Notes: generated from the letters alone by a model not told the origin. A stretch of 64,000 nt of DNA from Burkholderiales bacterium (GCA_016790635.1 JAEUOR010000080.1:45947-109946); one strand, 5' to 3'; shown: positions 33,333-42,061, numbered from the stretch's first letter. Numbers and translations: made by a program.

Positions 33333-34133
33333 TCAGTTTTTGCGCCGACGTCCGTTGGCCAGACCGATCAGTCCGAGACCCAGCAGGGCCAGCGAGCCAG
33401 GCTCCGGAACACCGGTCGAGGGGTTGCAGCCAGGCGCGGTCGGATTGGCGGCGCAGAAGTCGACTGCCGTGTCCTGCACGCCAACCGTGAAACCGTTCCA
33501 GAACTCATTCGAGCTGCTGCGCCAGGTGACCGTATCGAATGTTCCCAGGAAACGAAGCGCACCATGAGGTTCAGATCCGCCAATATTGTTGCTGTTGAGT
33601 TGGTACTCGAAATTCCCCCCGCCAAGGTCGACGACGACTTTGCTGGCACCACCGCAACCCCAAAAGCCGCAATCGTTGCCATCGACGCCGCCAAGGCTCA
33701 GCAGCTCGAAATCCCGATTGAAGGCATAACCGTTGCCGTTGAGGCTGACGAATGCGAAGACCGGGTTGGCGATCGCCTGCGAGAAGTTCAGGGTCTGCGT
33801 ACCGGCTTGACTCAGAGCAACGATGTCGGTACCGGTCGGTATGTTGTCCACCGCCGCACTGGTGTAAGGCGAAGTTGCAGGATTCCTCCCCGCTCGATTG
33901 TTCTGCCAATAGTCATCGCCACCGCTCGGCTGATAAAAGCCGATGCCGTTGGTATTCGTGTAGGTCACGGTGACCGAGGAAGAGCCTGTCGTGATCGTCC
34001 CTTGCGCCTGAAAGCCGGTTCCGGGATCCAGATCGCCGCCAGTCCAATCGGTCCAGAAAATCGGGGCTGCAGAAGCGGCACCGGAAAACAGGGCGATGGC
34101 CAATGTGCCCAAGGCGCGAGTGGTCATTTTCAT
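33333..34133 (-). CDS. PEP-CTERM sorting-signal protein
   Basis: A 266-residue exported protein. A Sec signal (MKMTTRALGTLAIALFSGAASA) precedes a Gly/Asn/Thr-rich mature part with a pair of cysteine clusters (NDCGFWGCGG; DFCAANPTAPGCNPSTG). The C terminus is a complete PEP-CTERM signal: VPEPG, a hydrophobic helix (SLALLGLGLIGLA) and a basic tail NGRRRKN. Such proteins are processed by an exosortase (EpsH), not encoded here. GGAG precedes the ATG. Its DNA is less GC-rich than neighbouring genes, and it has its own sigma-54-type promoter and terminator. Confidence 0.88.
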   Translation of the reverse strand: MKMTTRALGTLAIALFSGAASAAPIFWTDWTGGDLDPGTGFQAQGTITTGSSSVTVTYTNTNGIGFYQPSGGDDYWQNNRAGRNPATSPYTSAAVDNIPTGTDIVALSQAGTQTLNFSQAIANPVFAFVSLNGNGYAFNRDFELLSLGGVDGNDCGFWGCGGASKVVVDLGGGNFEYQLNSNNIGGSEPHGALRFLGTFDTVTWRSSSNEFWNGFTVGVQDTAVDFCAANPTAPGCNPSTGVPEPGSLALLGLGLIGLANGRRRKN

Positions 34134-34181
34134 GCGAGTTTCTCCAGATAGTGCCAGCAAATCAGGCTCCGAAAAAAATAA

Positions 34182-34195
34182 GCAACACTCGTGCC
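34182..34195 (-). promoter_or_regulatory. Sigma-54-type promoter of the PEP-CTERM gene
   Basis: On the minus strand GGCACGAGTGTTGC shows the GG and GC dinucleotides separated by exactly ten bases, as in the -24/-12 element TGGCAC-N5-TTGC. The start codon is about 50 bases downstream. RpoN control fits PEP-CTERM systems, which carry the sigma-54 activator PrsR. Confidence 0.65.
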
Positions 34196-34207
34196 GCTGT
34201 CTTGGGG

Positions 34208-34238
34208 AGATACTTTTTTCATTTCCTGACAGATACTT
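34208..34238 (-). repeat. Direct repeat AGATACTT upstream of the sigma-54 promoter
   Basis: AGATACTT (plus strand) occurs at 34208-34215 and 34231-34238, 23 bases apart, just upstream of the -24 element. The spacing near two helical turns suggests activator binding sites, which sigma-54 promoters require. This is inference from position only. Confidence 0.35.
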
Positions 34239-34605
34239 AGCGAATGAAGCCGCAATCGATCCAAGTGAGCTTGCGAGACGCACGTAAGATTTTCCGACAC
34301 ACCTGTCGTTCAGGCAAAAATGAGAAGAAACGGGGACGCCCGGGTTTCAAGTGCGTGTGGGCACCAGCCACCTGAGGCGATGCTTGATGCGCGACCCACC
34401 GGTACGTCGGCATACCAGGATGGTGAGATCGGAAACTGCATCGCCGTGCACGCCGCCGGCGAGCTTGCGACCCGGCAAGTTCATGACCTCCCGCGCGCCA
34501 CGGCGTTCCGCGGCATCCTGTTTCATCGTGGTCAGGCGCTGCGGCGCCGATCCTGAGCGATGCGACCCGGACGCGAGGTCGGGCCAAACCCCTTTGCTAC
34601 CCCGG
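34239..34605. other. Intergenic region without a supported gene
   Basis: About 370 bases between the PEP-CTERM promoter and the GST stop. Short open frames exist on both strands, but none has a convincing start, codon pattern or recognisable domain. It could contain gene debris. Confidence 0.4.
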
Positions 34606-35331
34606 CTACGTTCCCTCCGACCCCGCCGCCGGCATCGCCTTGCGGTAGGCCGGCCGTGCGCTGATGCGCGCATACCAGTCGGCGACGCGCGGGCGCGCCG
34701 CCACGAGGTGGAAGAGCTCCACGCGCACCAGTCGCTGCACGTAAGGCACGACGTCGATGTCGGCCAAGCTCAAGGTCTCGCCCGCGAGCCACGGGCCTTC
34801 CGCGAGCGCCGCGTCCATGCGCGCCGCCATGTCGGCGAGCTGCGCAATCGACAGCGCGAGTTCTTGGTCGTTGATGCCTGCGGTCGCGGCGCGCTGCCAG
34901 CGCGCGCGCACCGCGGGGTTGGGGATCTTCTCCACCATCGCCGCCACCTCGGCCGGGTCCATGCGCGCGAGCTCGGGTGCAATATTCTTCGCGAACGAGG
35001 GCAGCTTGATGGCGTGCGTCAGCACCTCGTCCGAATAGCGCGTCCACAGGCGCATGCGGACCCGCGCGAAAGGGTCGCGCGGCGCAAGCGGCACGTCGGG
35101 GTAGGCGTCCTCGAGGTATTCGTTGATGATTCTTGACTCGACGATCACCTGGCCCGCGTCCTTCAGCACGGGCACCATCGCCGCCGGGTTGAGGGCAAGG
35201 AACGCCGGCAAAAGGTGGTCGAACCGGCGCAGGTTGAGGTGATGGCCCGTCCACGCCAGGCCCTTTTCCTCCAGCACGAGGCGGACCTTCTGCGAGCAGG
35301 TCGAGTGCTTGCTGTGCCAGAGCTCGATCAT
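34606..35331 (-). CDS. Glutathione S-transferase family protein
   Basis: A 241-residue GST-fold protein. The thioredoxin-like N domain contains MIELWHSKHSTCSQKVRLVLEEKGLAW, with Ser/Cys in the catalytic region, NPAAMVPVL with the cis-proline, and VIVESRIINEYLEDAYP, the glutathione-binding ES motif. The helical C domain ends with LSLADIDVVPYVQRLVRVELF and RPRVADWYARISARPAYRKAM. The start lies five bases after the stop of the Bug receptor gene, and GGAG from that gene's end serves as its SD. The substrate is unknown. Confidence 0.9.
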   Translation of the reverse strand: MIELWHSKHSTCSQKVRLVLEEKGLAWTGHHLNLRRFDHLLPAFLALNPAAMVPVLKDAGQVIVESRIINEYLEDAYPDVPLAPRDPFARVRMRLWTRYSDEVLTHAIKLPSFAKNIAPELARMDPAEVAAMVEKIPNPAVRARWQRAATAGINDQELALSIAQLADMAARMDAALAEGPWLAGETLSLADIDVVPYVQRLVRVELFHLVAARPRVADWYARISARPAYRKAMPAAGSEGT

Positions 35332-35336
35332 CGCGC

Positions 35337-36302
35337 TCACTCCGGCTCGATGCCGGCGGCCTTCACCAGCCGGCCCCATGCGGGGATGTCGGATTCGATC
35401 GTGCGGCGCGTGGATTCGGCCGTGCCGGGGAAGGCTTCGCCGCCGACCTTGTCGTAGAACGCCTGCGCGGCGGGCGAGTTCGTCACCGCGTTGACCGCGT
35501 CGCCGATGCGGCGCACGAGGGCCTCGGGCGCGCCCGACGGCAGGAACACGCCAAACCAGTTGACGAGCGCGTAGTCGGGGACGCCGGCCTCGACCATGGT
35601 GGGGATCTCGGGTGCGTTCGGCAGGCGTTTCGGCGTGGTCACCGCGAGCGCGCGCAGGCGCCCGGCGCGCACCTGCGGCAGTCCGGTGACGACGTCTGCG
35701 AACATGAACTGCACCTGCCCGCCGACGAGATCCGCCAAAGCCGCGGGCACGCCCTTGTAGGGCACGTGCGTCGCCGAGACGCCGGCGCGGATCTTGTAGA
35801 GCTCGCCTGCCGCCTGCCCGGTGAAGTTGCCGCTGGCAAAGTTGAGCTTGCCGGGCTGCGCCTTGAGAAGGGCGGTGAGTTCGGCCACGCTCGACACCGG
35901 CGCCTCGCGCGGGTTGACCAGCAGGATCGCGCCCCAGCGCGCCATCGTCGCCACCGGCGCGAAGTCCTTCAGCGCGTCGAAGGGCATCTTCTTCATCAGG
36001 TGCTGGTTGGTGGTCAGCGTGCCGTTCGGCGTCACCAGCACGGTGTAGCCGTCGGGTGCGGCGCGCAGCACGTCCTGCGCGGCGAGGTTGCCGAACGCCC
36101 CCACCTTGTTGACGACGAGGAACTGTTGGCCGGTTGCCTCGCGCAGCCGCTCGGCGTAGAAGCGCGCCGTGGTGTCGATGCCGGTGCCGGCGGCGTAGCC
36201 GACCAGTAGCGTCACGGGCCGCGAGGGCCACGCCGGCTGCGCCGCGGCTGAGGCGCCCAAGAGTAGCGCGGCGAGTGCGCCGGCGAGCGAAGCGATGCGC
36301 AT
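35337..36302 (-). CDS. Tripartite tricarboxylate transporter substrate-binding protein (Bug family)
   Basis: A 321-residue periplasmic receptor. Signal peptide MRIASLAGALAALLLGASAAAQ is followed by WPSRPVTLLVGYAAGTGIDTTARFYAERL, then NKVGAFGNLAAQDVLRAAPDGYTVLVTPNGTL, the Bug-type ligand loop, and the closing VPYKGVPAALADLVGGQV motif. No TctA or TctB membrane gene is nearby, as is common for these receptors in Burkholderiales. It forms an operon with the GST gene, so both may serve the same organic acid; the ligand is unknown. Confidence 0.92.
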   Translation of the reverse strand: MRIASLAGALAALLLGASAAAQPAWPSRPVTLLVGYAAGTGIDTTARFYAERLREATGQQFLVVNKVGAFGNLAAQDVLRAAPDGYTVLVTPNGTLTTNQHLMKKMPFDALKDFAPVATMARWGAILLVNPREAPVSSVAELTALLKAQPGKLNFASGNFTGQAAGELYKIRAGVSATHVPYKGVPAALADLVGGQVQFMFADVVTGLPQVRAGRLRALAVTTPKRLPNAPEIPTMVEAGVPDYALVNWFGVFLPSGAPEALVRRIGDAVNAVTNSPAAQAFYDKVGGEAFPGTAESTRRTIESDIPAWGRLVKAAGIEPE

Positions 36303-36397
36303 GTTTGGTCCTCGGGAATCAACGGCACGATTGTAGGCCGCAGCGATCACGGCGCTCGCGCACGGCGCGGCCGGCCCCGGGGTCAGGCCCGGCCCGT

Positions 36398-37063
36398 TCA
36401 GCGCAGCGCCGGGGTGAACAGCAGGAAGTACTGGTTGGGCAGGAAGCTGTGCTCGCCGGCGGGCGCATAGCCGGCCCGCCCGAGTTCGGCGACGACCTCT
36501 TCGGGGGCGATGCGCGCCGCGCGCGGCGGGCCGACCGGCGCGCTCATGCGGAAGTCGATCACGGCGATGCGTCCGCCGGGCTTGAGCGATGAGCGCAGTT
36601 GCGCGAAATAGCGCTCGCGCGCGTCGATGTGGTGGTAGACGTTGACCAACAGGATCAGGTCGACCGGGGCCGGAATGCGCGGATCGGCGAATTCGCCCTT
36701 GATCGCCGCGACGTGGGAAAGGCCTTCGCGCCGGGCGCGCGTCTCGAGATGCCGGACCATGTCGGGCTCGATGTCGATCGCGTACACCCGACCCTTGGGC
36801 AGCATGCGCGCCAGGCGCACGGCGAAGTAGCCGGTGCCGGCGCCGATGTCGGCCACCACGGCGTCCGGCGGCAGGGCCAGCGCGGCGATGACCTCGTGCG
36901 GCTTTTGCCACGCGTCGCGGCTGGGGTCGTCGAAGACCTTGGCCCACTTCGCCGCGTCGCCGAAGCTGTGTTGATGCGTGTGCGGCGCTTGCGCGGTGAC
37001 CGGCGGCGCGTTGCACAGGATGGCACACGCCAGAACGAACGACCCCGCATATCCCTGCACCAT
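36398..37063 (-). CDS. Class I SAM-dependent methyltransferase with signal peptide
   Basis: A 221-residue protein. MVQGYAGSFVLACAILCNAPPVTAQA looks like a cleavable Sec signal; mature TPH-rich start (PHTHQHSFGDAAKWAKVFDDPSRD). The Rossmann core has motif I VVADIGAGTGYFAVRLA, motif II YAIDIEPDMVRHLE and DLILLVNVYHHIDARERYFAQLRSSLKPGGRIAVIDF. The start at 37063 has GGAG too close; ATG 37081 (MIRGRSMVQ) would keep the signal with six more residues. An exported methyltransferase is odd because SAM is cytoplasmic. Divergent from the osmC gene. Confidence 0.8.
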   Translation of the reverse strand: MVQGYAGSFVLACAILCNAPPVTAQAPHTHQHSFGDAAKWAKVFDDPSRDAWQKPHEVIAALALPPDAVVADIGAGTGYFAVRLARMLPKGRVYAIDIEPDMVRHLETRARREGLSHVAAIKGEFADPRIPAPVDLILLVNVYHHIDARERYFAQLRSSLKPGGRIAVIDFRMSAPVGPPRAARIAPEEVVAELGRAGYAPAGEHSFLPNQYFLLFTPALR

Positions 37064-37426
37064 ACTCCGTCCCCTGATCATCGACAACACCGGCGCGCGC
37101 GAGCGCGCTCCGCAAGATAGTGATGATAGGCGCTTCTTGGCCGGCGGCCTCGCGGTTTGGCTCGGGTGGCAATGGATCGACTCGGTCACCCGTGTTGCGT
37201 TCGCTGCCATCATCGTCTCCGGCACCTTCGGCTTTCTTGGTTAGTCGTGCACCTGCTGTTCGACCGCGTGCTCGAAGGCATCGACCTTGGCGTGGTGCGC
37301 GCATCAGGTGTGCGTCGGTCGGCAGGATTCGCCGCCAGGTTGCTTTGGATCAAGCTTGCCTATGGTCTGCGGCGGTCTAATCGCGGGGTTCACAGACATG
37401 CGCGACCGGCATTGACAGGAGGCGAT
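37064..37426. other. Intergenic region between divergent methyltransferase and OsmC genes
   Basis: About 360 bases. One 36-codon frame (37137-37244, TTG start) reads LAGGLAVWLGWQWIDSVTRVAF and could be a membrane peptide, but it lacks an SD or a good start. The rest shows nothing supportable, apart from the SD AGGAGG at 37417-37422 of the next gene. Confidence 0.4.
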
Positions 37427-37870
37427 GTGGGCCATACCGTGGAAGTCCGTCTCAGGCAGGAAAAGGACTACCGCTTCGCCATCGAATTCGGTGCCGGGGT
37501 GCCGGTCGTGTACGGTGACGAACCGCCGCTGCTGGGTGGCGGCAGCGGCCCGCCGCCGGTGCAATTGCTGGCCGCAGCGGTCGGCAATTGCCTCGCGGAC
37601 AGCCTCCATTTCGCGCTGGCCAAGTTCAAGCAGGACGCGCGAGGCATTGCCGCGCGCGTTGCCGCCACCCTCGATCGCAATGCCGAAGGGCGAATGCGGG
37701 TGACGCGCATGCAGGTCGAGATTCGCTTGGGCGCCGCCGCGGCAGGCCTCGCGCATCTCGAGCGCGCGCTCTCGCAGTTCGAGGGTTTTTGCACTGTGTC
37801 GCAAAGCGTCGGCCAGGGTATTCCGATTGAGGTTGCCGTCTATGATGGTGCCGGTGTCAAGGTGAAATGA
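37427..37870 (+). CDS. OsmC-family protein
   Basis: A 147-residue OsmC/Ohr-fold protein. The two redox cysteines lie in AAAVGNCLADSLHFALAKF and FEGFCTVSQSVGQGIPIEV. These enzymes reduce organic hydroperoxides with dithiols, but many members are uncharacterised. The start is GTG, with AGGAGG four bases ahead, a short spacing; the overlapping ATG at 37425 is out of frame. The long upstream frame is not conserved in character. The next gene follows within seven bases. Confidence 0.85.
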   Translation: MGHTVEVRLRQEKDYRFAIEFGAGVPVVYGDEPPLLGGGSGPPPVQLLAAAVGNCLADSLHFALAKFKQDARGIAARVAATLDRNAEGRMRVTRMQVEIRLGAAAAGLAHLERALSQFEGFCTVSQSVGQGIPIEVAVYDGAGVKVK

Positions 37871-37877
37871 GACAGAC

Positions 37878-38540
37878 ATGAATACTGAAGTCGCCAAAGC
37901 CCCGGTGCCTCGCAAAACCCACGCGCAGGCGCTGGAGCGCTGGAACGGACGCTATGCGGCGCCGGGGTTCCTGTTCGGTGAGGCGCCCAACGCCTACCTG
38001 GCTTCCAAGGCCGACCTGCTGCCCCGGCGCGGCCGCGCGCTGTCGGTGGCCGACGGCGAGGGCCGCAACAGCGTCTGGCTGGCCGAACACGGGCTTGCGG
38101 TCGACGCTCTGGACTTCTCGCCGGTGGCGTTGGCCAAGGCCCGGGCGCTCGCCGCCGCGCGCGGCGTTGCCGTGGATTTCGCCCGCGCCAACGTCGTCGA
38201 GCTGGAATGGCCGGCGGCGCTCTACGACGTCATCGCTGCCATCTTCATCCAGTTCGCCACGCCGACAGAGCGCTCGCGCCTGTTTGGCTGGTTCAAGCAA
38301 GCGCTCAAGCCCGGGGGACTCCTGGTCCTGCAGGGTTATCGCGTCGAGCAACTCGCCTACGGCACCGGCGGCCCGCCCGAGCGCGATCACCTGTACACCG
38401 TGGACATGGTGCGCGAGGCCTTCGCCGATTGCGAGATCGTCGAACTCGCCGGCTACGACGCCGAGATCCATGAAGGCAGCGGCCACAAGGGCATGTCGGC
38501 CCTGCTGGGGGCGGTGGTGCGCCGTCCTCCTGGCGCCTGA
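37878..38540 (+). CDS. SAM-dependent methyltransferase (TehB/thiopurine-like)
   Basis: A 220-residue cytoplasmic methyltransferase beginning with the family signature HAQALERWNGRYAAPGFLFGEAPNAYLAS. Motif I is the variant ALSVADGEGRNSVWLAEHG, then VDALDFSPVALAKARALA, DVIAAIFIQFATPTERSRLF and LKPGGLLVLQGYRVEQL. The YTVDMVREAF-(D/E)-CEIVEL segment is typical of a widely distributed group near TehB. The acceptor is unknown. Probably in an operon with osmC. Confidence 0.85.
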   Translation: MNTEVAKAPVPRKTHAQALERWNGRYAAPGFLFGEAPNAYLASKADLLPRRGRALSVADGEGRNSVWLAEHGLAVDALDFSPVALAKARALAAARGVAVDFARANVVELEWPAALYDVIAAIFIQFATPTERSRLFGWFKQALKPGGLLVLQGYRVEQLAYGTGGPPERDHLYTVDMVREAFADCEIVELAGYDAEIHEGSGHKGMSALLGAVVRRPPGA

Positions 38541-38878
38541 GGGCTGCGTTCAGAAGGGGCCCGATCGGGACGCGTGGACATCGTGACGCGGCGGCCGGAT
38601 CGACGCGGCCTCGCCCGGGGCGAGGCGCACCGGATATCAGCGGCCGTGGCAGAGCCAAGTCCCATTGCGTGCCGACGCGCAGGCTTCATCGAGCCGCCGC
38701 CAGGGCGCCCGGGCCAAGATGCTGTACAAATGCGTTGCACCAACGGCGTTATCAACGAGCTGGCCCGCCGGCCATGTCCGCAATTGCCTCATCGGCGCGG
38801 CACGGTGGTTTGTCGCTGCGGCCTGGCGCTTCCAGCGACCTATGATGCGTGAACCAACATGAAAGCAAGGCGACACCC
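38541..38878. other. Intergenic region before the crotonase gene
   Basis: About 340 bases. Apart from a small inverted repeat TCGCTG/CAGCGA (about 38815-38841) just upstream of the crotonase start, nothing is recognised. Short frames on both strands lack coding character. Confidence 0.35.
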
Positions 38879-39613
38879 ATGACCGATACATCCCCTTTGC
38901 TCGTGAGCCGCGCCCAGGGCTGGGCCACGCTGGCGATGAACCAACCGGAGCGGCGCAACGCCATGACGGCCGCCATGATGGACGCCCTGGCCGATGCGCT
39001 GCAGGCGCTGTCGGCCGATGCCTCCGTGGCCGCCATCGTGCTGCGCGGCGAGGGCGGCGCATTCAGCTCCGGCGTTGACCTCACCGAACTGCAGCAGTCC
39101 GCAGGCGATGGCCCGGCTGCAGCACGGCGCTTCCAGACCAGCCTGCGCCGTGCCCACATGGCGCTGTACCACTGCGCCTGCCCGATCGTGGTGGCACTGG
39201 AGCGCTATGGCATCAACGGCAGCACGGCACTGGCGCTGGCCGGCGATGTGCTGGTGGCCGGCGAGGGTGCGTTCCTGCAGATCGGCGAGATCCAGCAAGG
39301 TGTGGGCATTCCCATGAACGCGGCCTGGATGAGGCTGCGCCATGGCGAGGCTGTGCTGGCCCGCATGGCCTTTCTGGGTGACCGCGTGCCCGCGCCCGAA
39401 TTGCACCGCCTGGGCGTGGTGCAGGAGTTGGTGGCCGATGACCAGGTGCGTGCCCGCGCAGAGGCCATAGCGCAACGGATCGCGAGCTTTCCCGCCGGTG
39501 CCAGCCGCGCCATCAAGATCGATGTGCGGCGCCAGCAGCGCATCGACCCCGAGACCTGGTTTGCCAACCAGCGCGACTCCACGCTGCACGCGGCCGCTCA
39601 GGTTCGCGGCTGA
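38879..39613 (+). CDS. Enoyl-CoA hydratase/isomerase (crotonase) family protein
   Basis: A 244-residue crotonase. The N-terminal strand pair is ATLAMNQPERRNAMTAAMMDALADAL; the oxyanion-hole segments are GEGGAFSSGVDLTEL and ERYGINGSTALALAGDVLVAGEGAFLQIGEIQQGVGIP. The substrate-side glutamates are at positions consistent with hydratases, but the reaction is not decided. ATG 38879 is preferred to a GTG at 38849 because it fits the family N terminus and has AAGGCGAC ahead. Neighbouring Bug receptor and monooxygenase genes suggest carboxylic or aromatic acid use. Confidence 0.87.
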   Translation: MTDTSPLLVSRAQGWATLAMNQPERRNAMTAAMMDALADALQALSADASVAAIVLRGEGGAFSSGVDLTELQQSAGDGPAAARRFQTSLRRAHMALYHCACPIVVALERYGINGSTALALAGDVLVAGEGAFLQIGEIQQGVGIPMNAAWMRLRHGEAVLARMAFLGDRVPAPELHRLGVVQELVADDQVRARAEAIAQRIASFPAGASRAIKIDVRRQQRIDPETWFANQRDSTLHAAAQVRG

Positions 39614-39768
39614 GCACGCGATGGCGAAGTGCTAGTCCGCCGCGCCGGCCGCATGTGCCGGGCCCGTGAATCGCGCAGTGCGGCACTCCAGGCGTCCGCA
39701 CGATTGTGCTGGACGCCGTGGCAACATACGCGGACTGTGACTTACAACAACTCATGAGGAGACTGCAA

Positions 39769-40761
39769 ATGCGAAACGGAATCAACCGGCGCCAATTCTG
39801 CGCGGCCGCTGCGGCGGTGGGGCTGGCGCCTTCCGCGGTGGCCCAGGCCGGTGACTGGCCAAAGGCCCGGCCGGTGCGCATCGTCGCGACCGGCGTCGCC
39901 GGCGCGGGCACCGACATCTACGCGCGGCTGTTCGCCGAACAGTACGCCAAGATCTTCGGACAGAGCTTCATCGTCGAGAACCGGCCGGGCGCCAACGGCG
40001 CCATCGGCAACGACGTCGTCGCCAAGGCGGCGCCGGACGGCTACACGCTGCTGTGGAGTTATGCGGCTGCGATTGCGGTCAACGCGGCGCTGTTTCCCAA
40101 GCTCCCGTACGACACCCTCAAGGACCTGCAGCCGATCGCGCAGGTGGGCAGCGGCGGCAACATGCTGATGGTCGCTCCCGACCTGCCGGTCAAGGACCTG
40201 AAGGAGTTCGTGGCGCTGGTCAAGGCCAGCCCGGGCAAGTACGACTATGGCTCCTGGGGCGTCGGGTCCGGCGGCCACCTGTCGATGGAAGCGCTGGCAA
40301 CCCAGGCCGGTCTGAAGATGAACCACGTGCCCTACCGGGCCACCGCGGCGCTGGCGCAGGACATGATGGGGGGCGTGATCAAGATCGGCTTCCTGGCGGT
40401 CGAGACCGCGCAGGTGCTGCACAAGGCCGGCAAGGGCAGGCCGATCGCCATCAGCGGCACCCGGCGTGCGCCGAACATGACCGACATCCCGACCATGACC
40501 GAGCAGGGCTTCAAGTTCGACATCGACGCCTGGTATTGCCTGATGGCGCCGGGCGGCACGCCGATGCCGATCGTGCGCCGGCTCAATGAGGAAACCAACC
40601 GGCTGCTGCAAGACCCGGCGATGGGTCAGCGGCTGGTCGCGCTGAACTTCGCCATGCCGGCGCCGATCAAGACGGTGGAGCAGTTCACGCAGACCATTCG
40701 CGACGACATCGACACCTGGTCCAAGGTCATCAAGGCCGCGAACATCAAGCCCGAGGGTTGA
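39769..40761 (+). CDS. Tripartite tricarboxylate transporter substrate-binding protein (Bug family)
   Basis: A 330-residue receptor. The N terminus MRNGINRRQFCAAAAAVGLAPSAVAQ has a twin-arginine export motif. Ligand-loop motifs are VRIVATGVAGAGTDIYARLFAEQY, IVENRPGANGAIGNDVVAKAAPDGYTLLWSYAAA and MNHVPYRATAALAQDMMGGVIKIGF. AGGAGA seven bases ahead of ATG 39769 decides the start. No TctAB partner nearby. A second member of the family to that at 35337-36302, only distantly similar. Confidence 0.92.
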   Translation: MRNGINRRQFCAAAAAVGLAPSAVAQAGDWPKARPVRIVATGVAGAGTDIYARLFAEQYAKIFGQSFIVENRPGANGAIGNDVVAKAAPDGYTLLWSYAAAIAVNAALFPKLPYDTLKDLQPIAQVGSGGNMLMVAPDLPVKDLKEFVALVKASPGKYDYGSWGVGSGGHLSMEALATQAGLKMNHVPYRATAALAQDMMGGVIKIGFLAVETAQVLHKAGKGRPIAISGTRRAPNMTDIPTMTEQGFKFDIDAWYCLMAPGGTPMPIVRRLNEETNRLLQDPAMGQRLVALNFAMPAPIKTVEQFTQTIRDDIDTWSKVIKAANIKPEG

Positions 40762-40781
40762 CCGGCGGGGCGTCGGGTGGC

Positions 40782-40928
40782 GTGATCCGTACCCGGCGCG
40801 TGATCGAGGCCCTGTTCACGCCGGCCAGCCCGCGTGAAGCGCTGCGGTTGCTTCGTTCGGGCAAGCTTGAACTGGAAGGCGTCATGCATGCTCCGATGCG
40901 TCAGAATCGCGGTGTCGGAACAATGTGA
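40782..40928 (+). pseudogene. Possible remnant of a coding sequence
   Basis: A 48-codon frame from GTG 40782 reads VIRTRRVIEALFTPASPREAL and so on, with high GC at third positions in its first two thirds, stopping before the next gene. It has no SD and matches nothing I recognise. It may be decayed gene material or a short real peptide. Confidence 0.25.
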
Positions 40929-40963
40929 AGCAAGCAAGATTCACTGAGCCAGGCGGAGTACGC

Positions 40964-41968
40964 ATGATTCCACGCAGAAAATTGTTGATTGCAAGTGGTG
41001 CGGTTGGAGTCTCCTCAGTCCTGGTGGCGCCGCCCGTCATCCGTGCGCAATCGATAACCAAAGTCTGGCGCGTCGGCGTTCTCGCTTTGCGCGCAAAGCC
41101 GGTGCCGGGCGCCTCCGACGCATTGGCCCAGGACGCGCTGGTGAAGCGCATCGCCGAACTCGGTTATCGCGAAGGCAGCAATCTCCAATTTGAATGGCGT
41201 TATGCGAATCAGAATCTGGCGGCCCTGCCAACGCTGGCGCAGGAATTGATTCAGGCCAAAGTGGACTTGATCGTCGCGCTATCCGGCCTGTCAGTGCAGG
41301 CGGCCCGCGAGGCCACACGCACGATCCCGATCGTCATGGCCGGTGTGGGCGATCCGGTTACCAGTGGCTATGTCGCTAGTCTCGCGCGTCCCGGTGGAAA
41401 CGTCACCGGCCCCACCACGGCCGCGGTGGAAACCAGCCACAAACTGCTCGAGTTTCTGCTGGCATTCAGGCCGAAGCTCGCCACGGTTACTGTGCTGCAC
41501 GACCCGCGCGCCTCGCCGATGTATGTGCGCCAGATCAGCCTCGCGGCGCAGCAAAGCCGCATCAAGCTCCTGGATCAATCGGTCGAGAACCGGGCTGAAC
41601 TCGACGCCGCGCTCAAAGCCCTTCAACCCGCCAAGGTCGGAGCGCTGATCGTCGTTCCCAGTCCTTTTCTCCAGGCCCACAGTGCGGTCATCGCCGATGC
41701 CGCGCAACGGGCGCGGGCCTTGACCGTGTTCTCCTTTCGCGAAGGTGTGGTCGCCGGCGGCCTCATCAGCTATGGCGAGGGCCTGGATGAAAACTTCCGT
41801 CGCGCCGCGGACTATGTCGTGCGCATCATCAAGGTTGCCAAGCCGGCCGACCTGCCGGTGGAGCTGCCGCGGGTTTTCAATCTGGCGATCAACAAACGTA
41901 CCGCGACGGCGTTGGGGCTTGCCATCCCGCAGGAATTGCTGTTGCGCACCGACGATATCGTCGAATAG
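40964..41968 (+). CDS. ABC transporter substrate-binding protein (PF04392/TrpX-like)
   Basis: A 334-residue periplasmic protein. A Tat-like signal (MIPRRKLLIASGAVGVSS) precedes two lobes: KVWRVGVLALRAKP, LAELGYREGSNLQFEWRYANQNLAALPTLAQELIQAKVDLIVA, and PIVMAGVGDPVTSGYVASLARPGGNVTGPT, which is the family hallmark. The C terminus PRVFNLAINKRTATALGLAIPQELLLRTDDIVE is complete. ATPase and permease genes are absent here. Ligands of this family are amino acids or similar; not predictable in this case. Confidence 0.88.
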   Translation: MIPRRKLLIASGAVGVSSVLVAPPVIRAQSITKVWRVGVLALRAKPVPGASDALAQDALVKRIAELGYREGSNLQFEWRYANQNLAALPTLAQELIQAKVDLIVALSGLSVQAAREATRTIPIVMAGVGDPVTSGYVASLARPGGNVTGPTTAAVETSHKLLEFLLAFRPKLATVTVLHDPRASPMYVRQISLAAQQSRIKLLDQSVENRAELDAALKALQPAKVGALIVVPSPFLQAHSAVIADAAQRARALTVFSFREGVVAGGLISYGEGLDENFRRAADYVVRIIKVAKPADLPVELPRVFNLAINKRTATALGLAIPQELLLRTDDIVE

Positions 41969-42031
41969 GCCAACCACGCGTTGCGGGGGGCGGTCCTTTC
42001 TTGAAGCGAAGGCTGCCTGGGAGAGGCCAAG

Positions 42032-42055
42032 CGGCCGCGCCGGTAAACGCGGCCG
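42032..42055. terminator. Hairpin between convergent genes
   Basis: CGGCCGCG and CGCGGCCG form an eight-base stem with an eight-base loop in the 93-bp gap between the convergent PF04392 receptor and monooxygenase genes. No U-tract follows, so termination efficiency is uncertain. Confidence 0.4.
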
Positions 42056-42061
42056 AGCCCT

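Noticed and set aside
34237..34587. Minus-strand frames between the GST and PEP-CTERM genes
   Set aside because: No recognisable domain, no SD and mixed composition; treated as intergenic.
37137..37244. 36-codon frame with a hydrophobic sequence (AVWLGWQWIDSVTRVAFAAI)
   Set aside because: It has only a TTG start without SD and overlaps a promoter region; not enough evidence for a gene.
38815..38841. Inverted repeat TCGCTG/CAGCGA before the crotonase gene
   Set aside because: Six-base arms around a GC-rich loop are expected by chance in such DNA; no regulator or U-tract to support a function.
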